Below are positions 12,042 through 25,987 of a DNA stretch of 64,000 nt, in pieces. Positions within the stretch are counted from its first letter, which is position 1. Each line of letters begins with the position of its first letter. The DNA comes from Craterostigma plantagineum (taxonomy: Eukaryota > Streptophyta > Magnoliopsida > Lamiales > Linderniaceae), in contig JAPQWV010000410.1 of assembly GCA_027422505.1 (NCBI GenBank), positions 1-64,000 on the forward strand, given 5' to 3'. The position numbers were made by a program, and so were the translations under genes. The notes below the pieces were generated by a model, which saw only the letters and a program-made list of their open reading frames with translations, searched no databases and was not told the DNA's origin.

Positions 12042-15000
12042 ATGCCGCCTCGTCGAAGGACTTCAAGGCATGAGCGCGATCTGTGAGACATCGAACTGGA
12101 CGATTTAAGGAGACAAGTGCAACAACTCGAGCTTTGCACGCAGCGAACTTCCGAATCGTGATGTTCAGGGTCATGATTCCGAAGGTGACTCTTCGAATGA
12201 CTATAATGTTTTTTACAATGATCAATACGATAACTCAGGTAACGACTCAACCGGGGAGGAGAGGCCGCGACGGAACAATGATCGTGGGGAATCAATCGAC
12301 TTCAAAATTGATGTCCCCGACTTTGTGGCAAAAAGCGATCCCGACGAGCTTCTTGATTGGCTCAACTCCGTCGAAAGGGTCCTTGAGTTTAGGGAGGTTC
12401 CAGAAGATCAGAAAGTGAAGTTTGTTGCAATTAAACTGAAGAAATATGCTTCTATTTGGTGGGAACATCTGAACACACAACGAGCTCAAGAGGGCAAATC
12501 AAGGATTAGGGTGTGGAGCAACATGAGGAAGGAGCTCCGCAGGAGATTTTTACCGGATAATTACCGCCAAGATGCCTTCCTCAAATATCACAATTTCACG
12601 CAAAGGGAGCTGTCTGTGGGGATTACATAGCTGAATTTGAAAATCTTAGGATGAAATGTGATGTTATGGAACCGGATGAACAGATTATTGCTCGATTTCT
12701 TGGAGGGCTTAGGTACGAAATTGGGAATGTGTTCAATTGCAGCCATATTGGACCTACAATGATGTGTGTAAGTTAGCTCTGAAGGTGGAGAAGCAAAAAC
12801 AGGAATCAAGCCGAGTGACAGGCCGCTTCAGCTCAAACGAGAATACTCCTCCCACGGAGGGTCGTCTGTTGCTAAGAACACATCGGAAAATGGTGCAAAG
12901 GATGATGTAGCTGCCTACAAGGGGAATACAGCAAAGCCTGGTGGTTCCAATAACAAAAAAACTTGCTTCAAATACAAGGGTTGTGGGCACATTGTGTCGG
13001 ATTGTCCGAATCGGAGGGTCGTAACTCTTATCGAAGAAGAAGTTGATGACCGCCCCACCCAACGAGTCAGAACCCTTATATGATGACGCTCCTGAAGCGG
13101 TGGATGAAATCACGTGCGAGGATCGGGGTGAATTGTTGGTCTTACGCCGTAGCCTTAATACCACCCATGTGGAGGAGGATGCATGGCTGCGGAACAACAT
13201 CTTTCAAACAAGGTGCACTTCTCATGGTAAGGTGGCAATGTTATCATTGACGGAGGAAGCTGCGAAAATGTTGTATCAGCTACGATGGTGGATAAGCTAA
13301 AACTGAAGATGGAAGATCATCCCCAACCGTACAAACTTTCATGGCTTCGGAAGGGTAACGAGTTAAAGGTGACCAAGAGGAGTCTTGTTCAGTTTTCTAT
13401 CGGAAAGAAATATAAGGATAAAGTATGGTGCGATGTTATTCCCATGGACGCGTGTCGTTTGCTTCTTGGAAGACCTTGGCAATATGATCGAAAACTCATC
13501 ATTGCGGGTTTCGGAACACTTATACCTTCGTAAAAGATGGTGAGAAGATTATTTTGGGACCTTCAAAGTTGGAGGACAAGCGTTCCAAAGCTGGGAGGGA
13601 ACAATCTACTCTTCAAATCACAGGTTGAGAAAACGATCGAGGAAGCGGTGGAGACGCTTTGGTGATTTTGGAAGAGAACGAAGAGATTCTTGACGTCCCA
13701 CTCACGGTCCAATCCCGTAGGAATTCCATGATGTGGTGCCCGAAGAGATTCCACAAGGACTTCCTCCGATGCGAAGTATACAACATTGCATCGATTTAAT
13801 CCCTGGAGCATCAATACCATACAAGGCTGCCTATAGAATGAGTCCTAAGGAGCATGAAGAACTGCAACGGCAAGTCGAGGAACTTTTGGCGAAGGGTTTT
13901 GTGCAAGAAAGCAAAAGCTCGTGTGCTGTTCCAGCCCTTCTTGTACCAAAGAAAGACGGATCATGGCGCATGTGCATTGACAGTAGAGCGGTGAATAAGA
14001 TCACTGTAAAATACCGGTTTCCTATCCCTCGGCTCCATGACCTCCTTGACCAACTACACGAATTCAAGATTTGTTCGAAGTTTGATATGCGGAGTGGCTA
14101 TCATCAGGTTCGAATGAGGCCAGGAGATGAGTGGAATACCGCATTCAAGACGAGAGATGGTCTCTATGAGTGGATGGTTATGCCCTTTGGCCTTTCTAAC
14201 GCCCTTCTACTTTTATGCGGCTCATGAATCACGTCTTTAAGCCATTTGTTGGGAAATTTGTTGTCGTCTACTTTGATGATATCCTCGTGTACACTTCCAG
14301 CCCGGAGGAACACTTGGAGCATCTTCGACAAGTATTTGAGGTACTAAGGAAGGAGCGGTTATACGTCAACTTGCAGAAGTGCCATTTCTTCGCCTCCTGC
14401 CTTATCTTTTTAGGCTATGTCGTTTCTTTAAAGGGCATCAAGGTGGACGAGACAAAGGTTGAAGCTATTCTGAGTTGACCCATTCCAAAGACGATCCACG
14501 AGATTCGAAGTTTTCATGGTCTAACTCCATTTTATCGAAGGTTCGTAAAACGTTTCAGCACTATTATTGCACCGATAACCGAATGTTTGAAGGGAGGCAG
14601 CTACAGATGGAGTGAAGAGGCCCAAAGAAGCTTCGAACTCCTCAAGCAAAAGATGTCGAAAGCTCCCGTCTTACAACTCCCGGATTTCGATAAAGTTTTC
14701 GAAGTAGACTGCGATTCCAACGTAGGAATTGGTGGAGTTCTTAGGCAAGAAGGGAGGCCGATTGCATTCTTTAGTGGGATGGTGAATCATTCACGCCAAA
14801 ATTATACCAACTACGACAAGGAGTTCTTCGCCATCATTTCGAGCTTTGGATCATTGGCAGCATTACCTCCTTCATAAGGAATTTGTGCTCTTTTCAGATC
14901 ATGAGGCTTTGAAGTATTTGAACACCCCAACAGAAAATGAATGCTCGTCATGCAAAAATGGGTCAAATTTCTTCAAGCCTTCAACTTTGACATCAAGCAT

Positions 15001-16362
15001 AAATTTGGAGGTCTCAACCGGGTCGCTGATGCTCTAGGTTGACGGTACGCGATATTATCTACATTACAATTAAAGGTAGGTTGTTTTGAAGTGATCACGT
15101 ATATCTACAAGGATGATCCTTACTTTCTCCCCATTGGACCGAGTGCTTGAAGGCGCCATTCAATTTATTTTTAATTCACGATGGTTTTCTCTTCAAAGAT
15201 AAACGATTGTGTATTCCAAATTGCTCGCTATGGCAAGCCATTATTGAGGAGGCTCATAGCGGAGGCCTTGCTGGACATTTTGGAAGGGATAAGACTCTTG
15301 GACTTGCTCGGAAGAAATTTTATTGGCCACGAATGGATCGAGATGTCAAGAATTGCGTAGAAAGGTGCAGAATTTGCCACATTGCGAAGAGTTATGGCCA
15401 ATACGGGTTTGTACACTCCACTCCTGGTGTCAACAAGTCCATGGGAGGATGTGAGTATGGACATTGTCGTTGGGCTACCTCGCACTCAAAGAAACAAAGA
15501 TTCAATCATGGTGGTTGTCGACCGGTTTTCGAAAATGGCGCATCTTATTCCTTGTATAAAGACTTTGGATGCTACTCATGTCGCAGATCTTTACTTCTGA
15601 GAGATTGTACGGCTGCAAGGAATTCCCAAAACGATTAATTCTGACCGGGATTCCAAGTTTGTGAGCCACTTTTGGCGTACACTTTGGAGGAAAATGGGAA
15701 CCAAGCTGCAATTTAGTTCGCCTCATCACCCTCAAACTGACGGGCAAACGGAGGTGGTAAGTAGGAGCTTGGGGAACTTGCTAAGGAGTTTAATCGGCAA
15801 GAATCCACGCCAGTGTGATACGGTTTTGGCTCAAGCAGAGTTTGCTTATAATAGCTCGACAAGTCAGACGACTAAGCAAAGACCGTTTAAAATTGTGTAC
15901 GGTAGTAACCCGATTACGCTGTTGGGTTTGAGTCCTCGTTCTGCTGATCTTCATCTTAGTGGCGACGAGGAGGAGCGTGCGAAGCACATCAAACGATTGG
16001 ATGAGCAAGTTCGTCAAGAAATTATCAATCAAAATGAGAAGTATCAACGGGCTACAAACAAGAGTCCGAAGAAGCTAGTCTTCGAAGAGGGAGATTTGGT
16101 TTGGATTCATTTAAGGAAGGATCGATTCCCGCGTAGACGTCATGGGAAGCTTAAACCGAGGGCTGATGGACCTTTTAAAATACTGAAGAAGTTAGGAGAC
16201 AATGCTTACAAGGTGGAACTTCCTCAAGAATATGGCGTTTCGGATACTTGCAATGTCTCAGACCTATCACCGTATATCAGTAATAAACTCGATACAGATT
16301 CGAGGGCGAATCTTTTTCAACCCGGGGAGAATGACACAGAGAAAACCCTCGTCCAACTGTAA
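12042..16362 (+). pseudogene. Gypsy gag-pol polyprotein, frameshifted
   Basis: A start at 12042 (MPPRRRTSRHERDL) meets a stop at once. Gag follows in other frames (DWLNSVERVLEFREVPEDQK; YASIWWEHLN, about 12295-12630), then a CCHC-like knuckle (CFKYKGCGHIVSDC, near 12965), a protease-like segment (IDGGSCENVVS, near 13245), reverse transcriptase with YFDDILVY (about 13733-14480), RNase H (14587-15040), the integrase HHCC region (15250-15390), core and C-terminus (15661-16362). The final frame overlaps the 3' LTR by about 30 bases. Frameshifts and stops between the blocks make it inactive, although each catalytic motif is still readable. Confidence 0.9.
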
Positions 16363-16811
16363 ACTTCTAACATTAAATGCTTTTACTGGCTGCGACTCAG
16401 GGGGCGAATTTACTATCAGTGGAAAGCCACGGAAGACTAGTTTCTAAAGAAATTAATGGCACAAAAAATATGAAGGCAAGAGGAAGTAAATGGCCATTTG
16501 ACTACTGACTGCCAGAATAGTCACAAGTGCGGGAATTTGGAAAGATCGTCTAGTTCTTTGGTCCTTTTTGCATGGAACTCGTTGGATATCAGTCCTTCAA
16601 CATTCTCATTTAAATTTCCCTTATTTTTGCATGTATTTTCGTCTCATTAAAAGCCCCTTTTGTAATGAAGATGGGAGATTGAATAAAAATATTGTTGTTG
16701 AGCTTTAAGCTTGTCTCTATCCTATACTGGACTCTTGGTGGATTCCTTGAGTGAAGTGTTTACATGAGTGTGCCTCGTATTACCTCCTTCTTCTCCAAAT
16801 TTTCGGTGCCA
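16332..16811 (+). repeat. 3' LTR of gypsy copy B
   Basis: 480 bases. It begins inside the last pol codons (END of FQPGEND is encoded across the boundary) and ends GGTGCCA before AAATT. Confidence 0.92.
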
Positions 16812-17759
16812 AAATTTTTATTATAAGAATTTAATTTTTTGATTAGAAAATTGAGTTAATGGGTAGGAGTGAAGTTAAAATTAGAGTTTATGAATTGGAG
16901 TAAAAGCATTGTACCAGCTGTAATATTGTGCAGAATTAACTTTATCTTCATGTTGGGGGTTGGAGATGCTATTAGGATAAACTTTTCGAAGTTCATATGA
17001 CAATGGTGAAAATTTCAAATCGGTAAAACTACGTGGACATCGATATGCATAGGTGGCATAATTCGACATCCACGTAATAAGCATATTGTTGTCCAATATG
17101 TTATCATACTGCCACGTCATTCGCGAAATTGTCGCTATATGTGGCGTAATTCGACATTCACGTAAGAAGCATATTTTCCAGTCGAAAGAAAAAATGTTGA
17201 ATCATGCAATTTCCTTAATTCCTGATTTCATAAGCAATTAACCTTAAGTCATTTATGATAATAATATTAATACCTACGTTGGCTTAAACATCGATGATCA
17301 TCACAAAACACAAGAAAACAAACCAGGAGTTACACTCTCTGATCCCTATTTAGATTATGATATTGAAGTTTAACCATATGCCTCGAAAGTTGTGTTCAAA
17401 TTCATATTTCATATACGCCTAGTGTTGGGGTTGAGCGGTAATATTTAGTTTTGGACCAGCGATAGTTGTATTTGGACCCCACGATAATTTACCCGGATAT
17501 TAACTAAAGCCGAATGACACCGAGATTTTTACGTGGTACGGCCAATACCGCCTACCTCAAAGGAGAGACAATAGTTTTTCTATATTTTAGAATATTACAC
17601 CGTACAAAATAACACTCTTGTTTAAACCCAAGATCGAGACCCCTTACCCGATCCGGGTAATGTTTTTATACTCACTCTCAACTACCTAGTCAAAACTACA
17701 CCCACTCTCACCCCTATCCACCCGGACAAGATTTCTCTTTTTTTTTTTCTTTTTTCCTC

Positions 17760-17798
<39 letters not shown>

Positions 17799-19154
17799 CT
17801 CTCTTTGGTTTTCGGGGTGTTAAATACATTGCAGCTATGTAGAACCAACCGACCCGTCGATTCCTGAAGAAGGACTTCGATGCAACCCCTTCTCCAGCAG
17901 GATTCGCCTTCTCACCATCGTCTGCCTTTATACCACGCGCGCGATTTTCGTGAACCCATCGAAGCCTGAGTATTATATACCATACTCACGTCCAGACGAT
18001 GCAAACCTTTGCACTCTTCTCCCTTTGGTAGGATCATTTCCACCATGTGTGAATTCCCAAACTCCCCCTGTATGAAAACTCCAGAGCCCTGGAATCTCAC
18101 TAGCTCAAGAATATTAAATTCTACGCAACTTTGAGACAACGTCACTCCACCCAAAATGCGTACCGCTCCATCAATTATTTTGATCTTCCCCGTTCCAACA
18201 CACTGAACAACACAACAATATCTATCGTCCCATGGAGATCCAAACAAACTGTTCGCATTTTTCGAAACTCATCAAAATAATCTCTTGGAGCAAACCCGAT
18301 TTAATATCTTTTTCCTGAGAACAACCATCATTAGAGACTGTGAGAACGTCTCCAAGATGATCAGTGTGCTACCCGCGTGTGGAATTTTCCTAGCCGTCTG
18401 TCCTTCCTCCAAATCGGACCGTTTCTACTGATGTGTCCCGGCTCACCACACTTGTAGTATCACATGCCCTTCCCTCCACCTTGATTTGGACCTGCTGTTG
18501 TCCCCAAATCCCTAGTGTATCACCTTCTCTATGATTCACTCGAATAGCCAACATCCGGCTATACCCAACAATTGATCGCCTTCTCTTTTCTTGCTCCAAA
18601 AGAGTTGACTCCACCATTCACCGCTTCTACCGTCTCGTACCGGATGGTTGTGATCATATCATCCGAATCAGGAAGTGAGGTAAGAAGCAACAGGGCCTTA
18701 CTTCTTCCTCTCCGACACATCATGACGCCAATCTTTCGTCACTTACTCCGACTTTTCCTCGTCTTCCATCAAAACTTATCCCCAGCCTTGACAATGAGCA
18801 CATCCTTCACTCTTTTCTGCCACAGAGTGAAACCTCCTGCACTAGCACAATGCCGCACTTTGCTGTCATCCGTCGCTATTATCCTTGTCAGAGATTCAAC
18901 AGCCCAGCACTATTGCCATAACTCGCCAAAACTCCACCGCCGCACAAGCTCCGCCAGACACCGAGCATCCTATCAACGATAACCATCTTGTACCATTATT
19001 TCTTCAGTACAAGACATCACCTCATTGAATCTAGCCCTGGCACTGGCTCCCCGTGATCGTTCATCCCTTCTGATATCTCTGATGTGGAAGTTCAGACACA
19101 GCTGCAACCACAAAGCATACTCAGAATACCAGCAGGGTTTGGCTCTGATACAAC

Positions 19155-19729
19155 TAGGGTTGCAAACGAACCGAATCGAATCGAATATCATAATATTCAA
19201 TTTGTATTCGTTAATTTTCAAAGTATTCGTATTCGATTCGATTCGTATTCGAATACTAAAAATCGATTCGATTCGATTCGATAACGATATTCGAATATAT
19301 TCGCGAATACTCGAATATTCGAATATTCGAAAGAAAATTTCAGTTTTTCCCCATAAAATCTGTTAGAATTACAAAATAACTACAAAATAGTTCCGAAAAA
19401 TTACAAAATCAGAGAAACAACTCCATTGTGAAGAAAAACTAATGAGGGAACTACTTAATACACAACATTTCTTTCCTAGCCTGCTTTCGATCATCACGCT
19501 TGTAAATATGTAATATATTATATTATTTAAATATATATTACACTAAACGAATCGAATATTCGTTAATTTTTCGAATCGAATACAAACGTATTCTTATTGT
19601 ATTCGAAATTATTCGAATCAGAAAAAGTATTTGTATTCGTATTCGTATTCGTTTATTTCGAATTCGAATCTTAAATTTCGAATCGAATCTCGAACCGAAC
19701 CGAAAATATTCGGTTCATTTGCAACCCTA
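19155..19729. mobile_element. hAT-type MITE, only in unit B
   Basis: The 575-base element has terminal inverted repeats TAGGGTTGCAAACGAACCGA and, at the other end, the reverse of TAGGGTTGCAAATGAACCGA. It is flanked by a perfect 8-base duplication GATACAAC (19147-19154 and 19730-19737), the hAT signature. Both ends are rich in ATTCGAATCGA-type palindromes and the centre is AT-rich. The matching site in unit A (near 4826) has no insertion. No transposase is encoded. Confidence 0.93.
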
Positions 19730-19738
19730 GATACAACT

Positions 19739-20516
<778 letters not shown>

Positions 20517-21053
20517 CCTAATACCTTGTAATCATTGGAAGTGATAATAAATTATAAATGCTTGCATTATAATAATATCGGGTGAAGTTTGATCATCGTT
20601 TTGTTGAAATTCAAAATTATATTACTGTACTCATTGAATCTACTAAATATATATTGTAACTCTCATAATCGTGTGCACGTAACTCCATTTTTCTATGCAC
20701 ATTGATTGATGCATGCACTACATATTACATCCTCATATATAATATACACACACATATCTACAGACGCCATCTAATTCATCCTATTTTACCGTACTTCAAC
20801 ACAATTGAAGCTTCATATATTAAAAATACTCACCTATTTTTACAATGGTTTCAAGGGAGATTGCCTTAAAGTTGGAGAATCAGAATGATCTCGAGAGCTT
20901 CTTCTTTGATGAGCCTTCACCGTTTGGGTATTTTTCTCTTACATTATATCTTCATATTTTCCTTTGTGTGTGTGTGCGTGGATATGTACATAAATAAACT
21001 TTTTTGGGGTTTCTTTACGACAAAAACCTGTCTTTCTTGCAGAACATGGGAAC

Positions 21054-23641
21054 TGTTGAATTAATAAGTTTCTTCCAATTATATAATATATTTCATAAAT
21101 GAGTTAGATGTATGTTATACCTAACTCATATGGTTATGTTTTTTGATGAGTCATGATATTCTCATTATGTTTGTCATGTTGTAATAATGTGTTTGTATGA
21201 TGTGTGTTTTATTGTCTTCATGTAATTATTGTGATGTTATATATGTATGCATGATGATGAATGTATTATGTATGTATGAAGTTTTATATGTTTGTTATGA
21301 AATGAAGTTCTAAGAACCACCGTATGATCTTAAGATTTAAAGCTACTCTTTTTCTCTTCTCATCATAAAATATCTTTCATTCAAGCTTCAACCTCATATC
21401 TTCATCAAAAGTGCAACATGGTATCAGAGCTTTATTCTTGAGGGACTTGTGAAAAAAAAAATACACCGTAGAAGAAAGCGACGAAGATGGCGAGCAACTC
21501 TCTAAGCACGGGGCCTCCGGTTTTCAACGGCGAAAACTATCACATATGGGCGATCAAGATGAAGGCATATTTGAAAGCGCTATGCCTATGAAATGTAGTA
21601 GAAAATGATGAAGAACCGCCGGCCTTACGAGCAAACCCGACGATCGCTCAAATGAAGAAGCACGAAGAAGACCTCGCGAAAAAACCAAAGCTCTCACATG
21701 TTTACACTCGGCTCTCTCCGATACAATCTTCACAAGAATCATGACTTGTGAAAGTCCAAAAGAAGCTTGGATAAGTTGAAGGAAGAGCTCGAAGGAAGCG
21801 AAAGGGAGAGGAGCATCAAACTCTTAACATTAAAAATAGAGTTTGAAATGTTGAAAATGAAGGATGGAGACTCGGTGAAAGATTACTCTTCCAAGCTTTT
21901 AGACCTTGTTAACAAAATAAGGTTGACGGGAGAAGAGTTCAACGATGCAAAGGTGGTGGAAAAGATGATGATAAGCCTACCTTCAAAATTTGAGGCAAAG
22001 ATTTCGGCTATCGAAGAATCACGTGACCTCAAGACTCTATCCGTTGCGGAGCTCATTAGCAAGCTTCAAACTCAAGAGCAACGAGCAAACATGAGAGAAG
22101 AAGATACCACCGAAGGAGCTTTTCCGGCCTTTAAAGTGAAGATCAAAGGAAAACAAGTAGTAAAAGAAGGCACAAGGCAAGATGAAGACAGGGATGATGA
22201 AGATCAAGGTGCTCAAAATTACAAACACAAAGCAAAGCCAACCCGATCGTGCAAAATATGCTTTCGAAACAACCGCATTGAAAGTGATTGTTGGTACAAG
22301 GAAAAAGGCGCAATCCGGTGCAACTATTGTAAGAAAATGGGGCATCTTGAAAGGAATTATCGGCTTAAAAAACAAGACAACGTTCAACCACAACAAGCCA
22401 ACGTCTCCGATGATCATGAAGAGGCTAAAAAATGGCTATTTATGGCGACTCCCGAGGAGAAAAGTGAGGAAACATGGCTCATTGATAGTGGTTGTACAAG
22501 TCACATGTGCAAAGATGAAAAGATGTTTGTGAGCTTGGACAAATCCATCAAGACGAAGGTACGACTAGGAAATGGCAAGGTTATTGAAGCCGAAGGGAAG
22601 GGATCGATACCGGTCAAAACAAAACGAGGTACAAAGTATATACCCGAAGTTCTCTTTGTTCCTCATCTAACTCAAAATCTTGTGAGTGTGTCGATAATGA
22701 TGGAAAAAGGATACTCTCTTTTATTCAAAGACCACGCATGTGTTGTCTATGATCCGAATGATGTGATTTTAGCTAAGGTTGCTATGGTTGGAAAAAGCTT
22801 TCCTATGAAGTTCAATGAAATATGTGAAGATATTAACTATGTTTCACACGATGAAGACGACTCATCTCTCGACTCGTCTATGGAGTATGAAAAATGTATG
22901 TATGCTATGTTGGAAACTTCCTCGCTAAAGGAAGTAACTAAGCATGATGAACGGGAACATGTGATGAAGGAGGAGATGGTGATGGGCGAAAATATTCAGA
23001 TTCAACACTTGGCTCTCAATCCCTTAAAGGAGTCTAGAATGAGGAGGAGCACGTCGAAGCCAAAGCTTGTCATTCATGATGAAGCCGCTGCAAATGTAGA
23101 AACCGTCGAAATCAAGTTCCATGCTCAAGTTAAAGAGGATGATAAGGTAAAATTTGATCAATGTCGTTCTCACGATAAATATACGGATATGATGATAAAG
23201 CTATTGCCCAAGGGAAGGCTCAAACGTCTAAGTGTCGTTTAAGCGTCATGAAGAAACTTAAGGAGGAGTGTTGAATTACTAAGTTTCTTCCAATTATATA
23301 ATATATTTCATAAATGAGTTAGATGTATGTTATACCTAACTCATATGGTTATGTTTTTTGAGGAGTCATGATATTCTCATTATGTTTGTCATGTTGTAAT
23401 AATGTGTTTGTGTGTTTGTATGATGTGTGTTTTATTGTCTTCATGTAATTATTGTGATGCTATATATGTATGCATGATGATGAATGTATTATGTATGTAT
23501 GAAGTTTTATATGTATGTTATGAAATGAAGTTCTGAGAACCATCGTATGATCTTAAGATTTAAAGCTACTCTTTTTCTCTTCTCATCATAAAATATCTTT
23601 CATTCAAGCTTCAACCTCATATCTTCATCAAAAGTGCAACA
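21054..23641 (+). mobile_element. Non-autonomous copia derivative in RKD exon 2
   Basis: LTRs 21054-21418 and 23269-23641 (TGTTGAATTA...GTGCAACA) differ at only a handful of positions plus one short indel. The primer site TGGTATCAGAGC follows directly (21419-21430) and a purine-rich AAGGAGGAG precedes the 3' LTR. Target duplications GGAAC are at 21049-21053 and 23642-23646. The 2588-base element lacks integrase and most of reverse transcriptase. Confidence 0.95.
21487..23242 (+). pseudogene. Internally deleted copia gag-protease-RNase H tail polyprotein
   Basis: Gag starts at 21487 (MASNSLSTGPPVFNGENYHI) but reaches a TGA at 21589 and shifts frame. From 21767 a single open frame of 491 codons continues gag (LLTLKIEFEMLKMKDGDSV), then a CCHC-type pair (CKICFRNNRIESDCW, CNYCKKMGHLERNY), the protease motif (LIDSGCTSHM, about residue 240) and the region after protease (VLFVPHLTQNLVSV). 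Next comes a stretch like the start of the reverse transcriptase domain (KEEMVMGEN) joined directly to what resembles the very end of copia RNase H (IKLLPKGRLKRL). Integrase, the RT core and most of RNase H are missing without breaking this frame. Replication would need proteins from a full relative. Confidence 0.85.
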
Positions 23642-24422
23642 GGAACAACAATATGGACTAACTGACTGTAGTGGCTTTGGCATGTCTGATTTCTTCGATT
23701 TCGAGCCATTCTCTTTAGCAAATCAATATCCCAGCGCTTTCCCAGTCGAACTAAATGGCTTCGAAGAGATTTCTGGCGATTTTGCGCTATGGGACTTCGA
23801 CTCGCCACAACTACAGCTAAACGATCCTATAACGTTGTCAGGAACGATAATCTGGTAACCTACGATCAGCAAGTAAACGATAGCGATATTTCAACCTACG
23901 ATTTTTCTGGGATCGACTTTCCCTCGGCTGAGAATAAGAAGTTTGCTGATGTTTCGAGAAATAATGGGAGGTTCAATAAGCCGTCAGCTTTGCAGTACGA
24001 AGAGATTCGGAAGTATTTCGATGTCCCAATAACGAAGGCTGCAAGAGAATTGAACGTGGGACTGACTGTACTGAAGAAGCAATGTAGGGAATTGAATATC
24101 AGTCGATGGCCTCATCGAAAAATCAAGAGTTTGAATTCACTCATAGACAATGTTAAGGTACGTATACGATTACAAACACTTCATTCGTTCGAATTAGAAG
24201 TGAAAGATTCTTACTTTATATCTTGATTATAGGATTTGGGAATGGCGGGCGAGGTAGAGGTGTTGGAGGAACACAAACGATTGCTTGAGAAGGTGCCAGA
24301 AATGGAGTTGACGGAGAGGACTAAGAAGCTGAGGCAAGCATGCTTTAGCCTTTAAGGCCAACTATAAGAAGAGAATATCCATGCAATTTGCTGCTGCTTC
24401 TTCTTCTGCTAATAACCTATAA

Positions 24423-25129
24423 TTAATAGTTTACTTCTTCGGCTATCTTTTTTATTTAGATTAGAGGATTACTTGTTCTGGTTTGAAGAACTATTGCCTG
24501 ATGCATTGCATGTGCTGCCGTCTTCTTCTTTTAAGGAGAGTTTTATCCTTGGATCTAAGTTTTCCATTTCTAGAATTATTGTTAGTCTTGTTTGATTTTG
24601 ATGTCTCATGTTTTTAGTATTTTAGTTGTTAAAATTATTTGATCTTGATTACAATTATACTAGTATCTCTTGCACGCCGGATGTATTCTAATAACTCTTA
24701 CACATCCCATGTGTGTGATTATGTAAACATATAATAGTAACTTGAAGTTACTTTTTGTAGTTAAAATTAGAAAACTGATGTGGGACGAAATCATTATTCG
24801 CACAACTTAAGCCAAAATTCAGATTCTTTAATCCGTAAGTATTTTTCACATTTTTTCTTTCGTCACACATGGATAGCCTTCTTTCTCGCCCAAGCTTTCT
24901 ATTTATTTCCTCCTACGCTGAGTTGAACTAAAGCGGTTGCCCAAAGATTCCATACCGTACTATACATGCAAGAACGAAAAGAAGTTACTCTGAAGACTTG
25001 GAAAACTCGGCCTTTTCTTCCCCAATTGATCTTCAATTCGACTGTGAAAAATAAAAAAGCAAAGTTCAATTTAATTTTCATCTTTCCTCCATAAGGACTC
25101 TCGCGGGGGGATAAGAATAATAGGGTTGC
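24423..25129. other. RKD to CLPX spacer, unit B
   Basis: Collinear with 6615-7890 of unit A minus the foldback MITE. No gene is seen. Confidence 0.6.
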
Positions 25130-25987
25130 CCTGAGGCTCGGCTTTAGATTCACCGAAGCAAGTGATGGTAATGGGTCGAATGCGGATCACAAAAACGGGT
25201 TCGGGCCTGAACCGAGTGAGAAGAGCTGGGGCGGATCAAACTTGGGTCCGAAATTTCCCACCCCAAAGCACATATGCAAAGTCCTCGACAGGTTCGCGAT
25301 TGGGCAGGAGAGAGCCAAAAAGGTCTTTGCTTTATTGGCTATCTTGACGCCATTGTTGTCAAGGACAGGGAAGACGCTGCTCGCCAAAACTTTGGTGCAA
25401 TTGGTTAATGTTCCTTTAATAATTGCTGACGCCACGACTCTTACTCAGGCAAGTTATGCAGTATTGTGAATTCTTTTTGTCGTAAAAAGGAAATAAAGAT
25501 CAGATTGCCCATGTTATTACATGAACTCTGATTCTTGCCAAACTTTTTGTACCAAGAATCTTCAGCTTAGATATATTCCAAAAATCTTGGATGCTGATAA
25601 TTTCCTAGCGAGGCCAACATTTTAGGCTGTGGACTATAACGTGAAAGCTGCGCAGCAAGGCATAATTTACATCGACGAAGTTGACAAAATCACCAAAATG
25701 GTGTTTAATGAGCTCAAAGATGACTTAGAACACTACCGCTAAATCTGAAGTGCGAAGTGTTAAAAAATCGTTTTTTTATTGCGAGTACTGTTGAAAATGC
25801 TTGAAGGCGTTCAGCAACCACTGTTGAAAATGCTTGAAGGGACTGTAAGAGCTTCAATTTATATATTGTAATCAGAACAGAAGATCCAATCATAAATTTG
25901 AGAGATTGAGCCATCGATAAATCATATTCGAAGCGTCCTCTGTGATTCCTTAGGTGGTCAATGTTCCGCAGAAGGGCGCACGCAATC

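Larger units (their letters stand above)
11534..16811 (+). mobile_element. Complete CRM-like Ty3/gypsy retrotransposon (copy B)
   Basis: LTRs at 11534-12015 and 16332-16811 (TGACACAGAG...GTGCCA) flank a gag-pol region. AAATT target duplications sit at 11529-11533 and 16812-16816. The primer site TGGTATCAGAGC is at 12019-12030, complementary to initiator tRNA-Met. The order protease, reverse transcriptase, RNase H, integrase is that of Ty3/gypsy. The integrase C-terminus (NVSDLSPY, then NLFQPGEND) running into the 3' LTR is typical of centromeric (CRM) chromoviruses; that clade is an inference. Confidence 0.93.
20845..24422 (+). pseudogene. RKD: RKD (RWP-RK) gene, unit B copy, disrupted
   Basis: Exon 1 (20845-20927) and the splice sites match the intact copy. 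Exon 2 starts at 21043 but is cut after 11 bases by the retroelement 21054-23641, with GGAAC duplicated on each side. It resumes at 23647, loses one base near 23829 that shifts the frame, then reads through the RWP-RK domain (FDVPITKAARELNVGLT, ISRWPHRK, 24018-24135). Exon 3 (about 24233-24422) has a 7-base insertion near 24342 that creates a stop. Even a spliced-out insertion would not restore the frame. The gene was duplicated with its promoter, so transcription remains possible. Confidence 0.92.

Noticed and set aside
21419..21430. TGGTATCAGAGC repeats as tRNA gene fragments
   Set aside because: They are retroelement primer binding sites directly after LTRs; no tRNA cloverleaf surrounds them.
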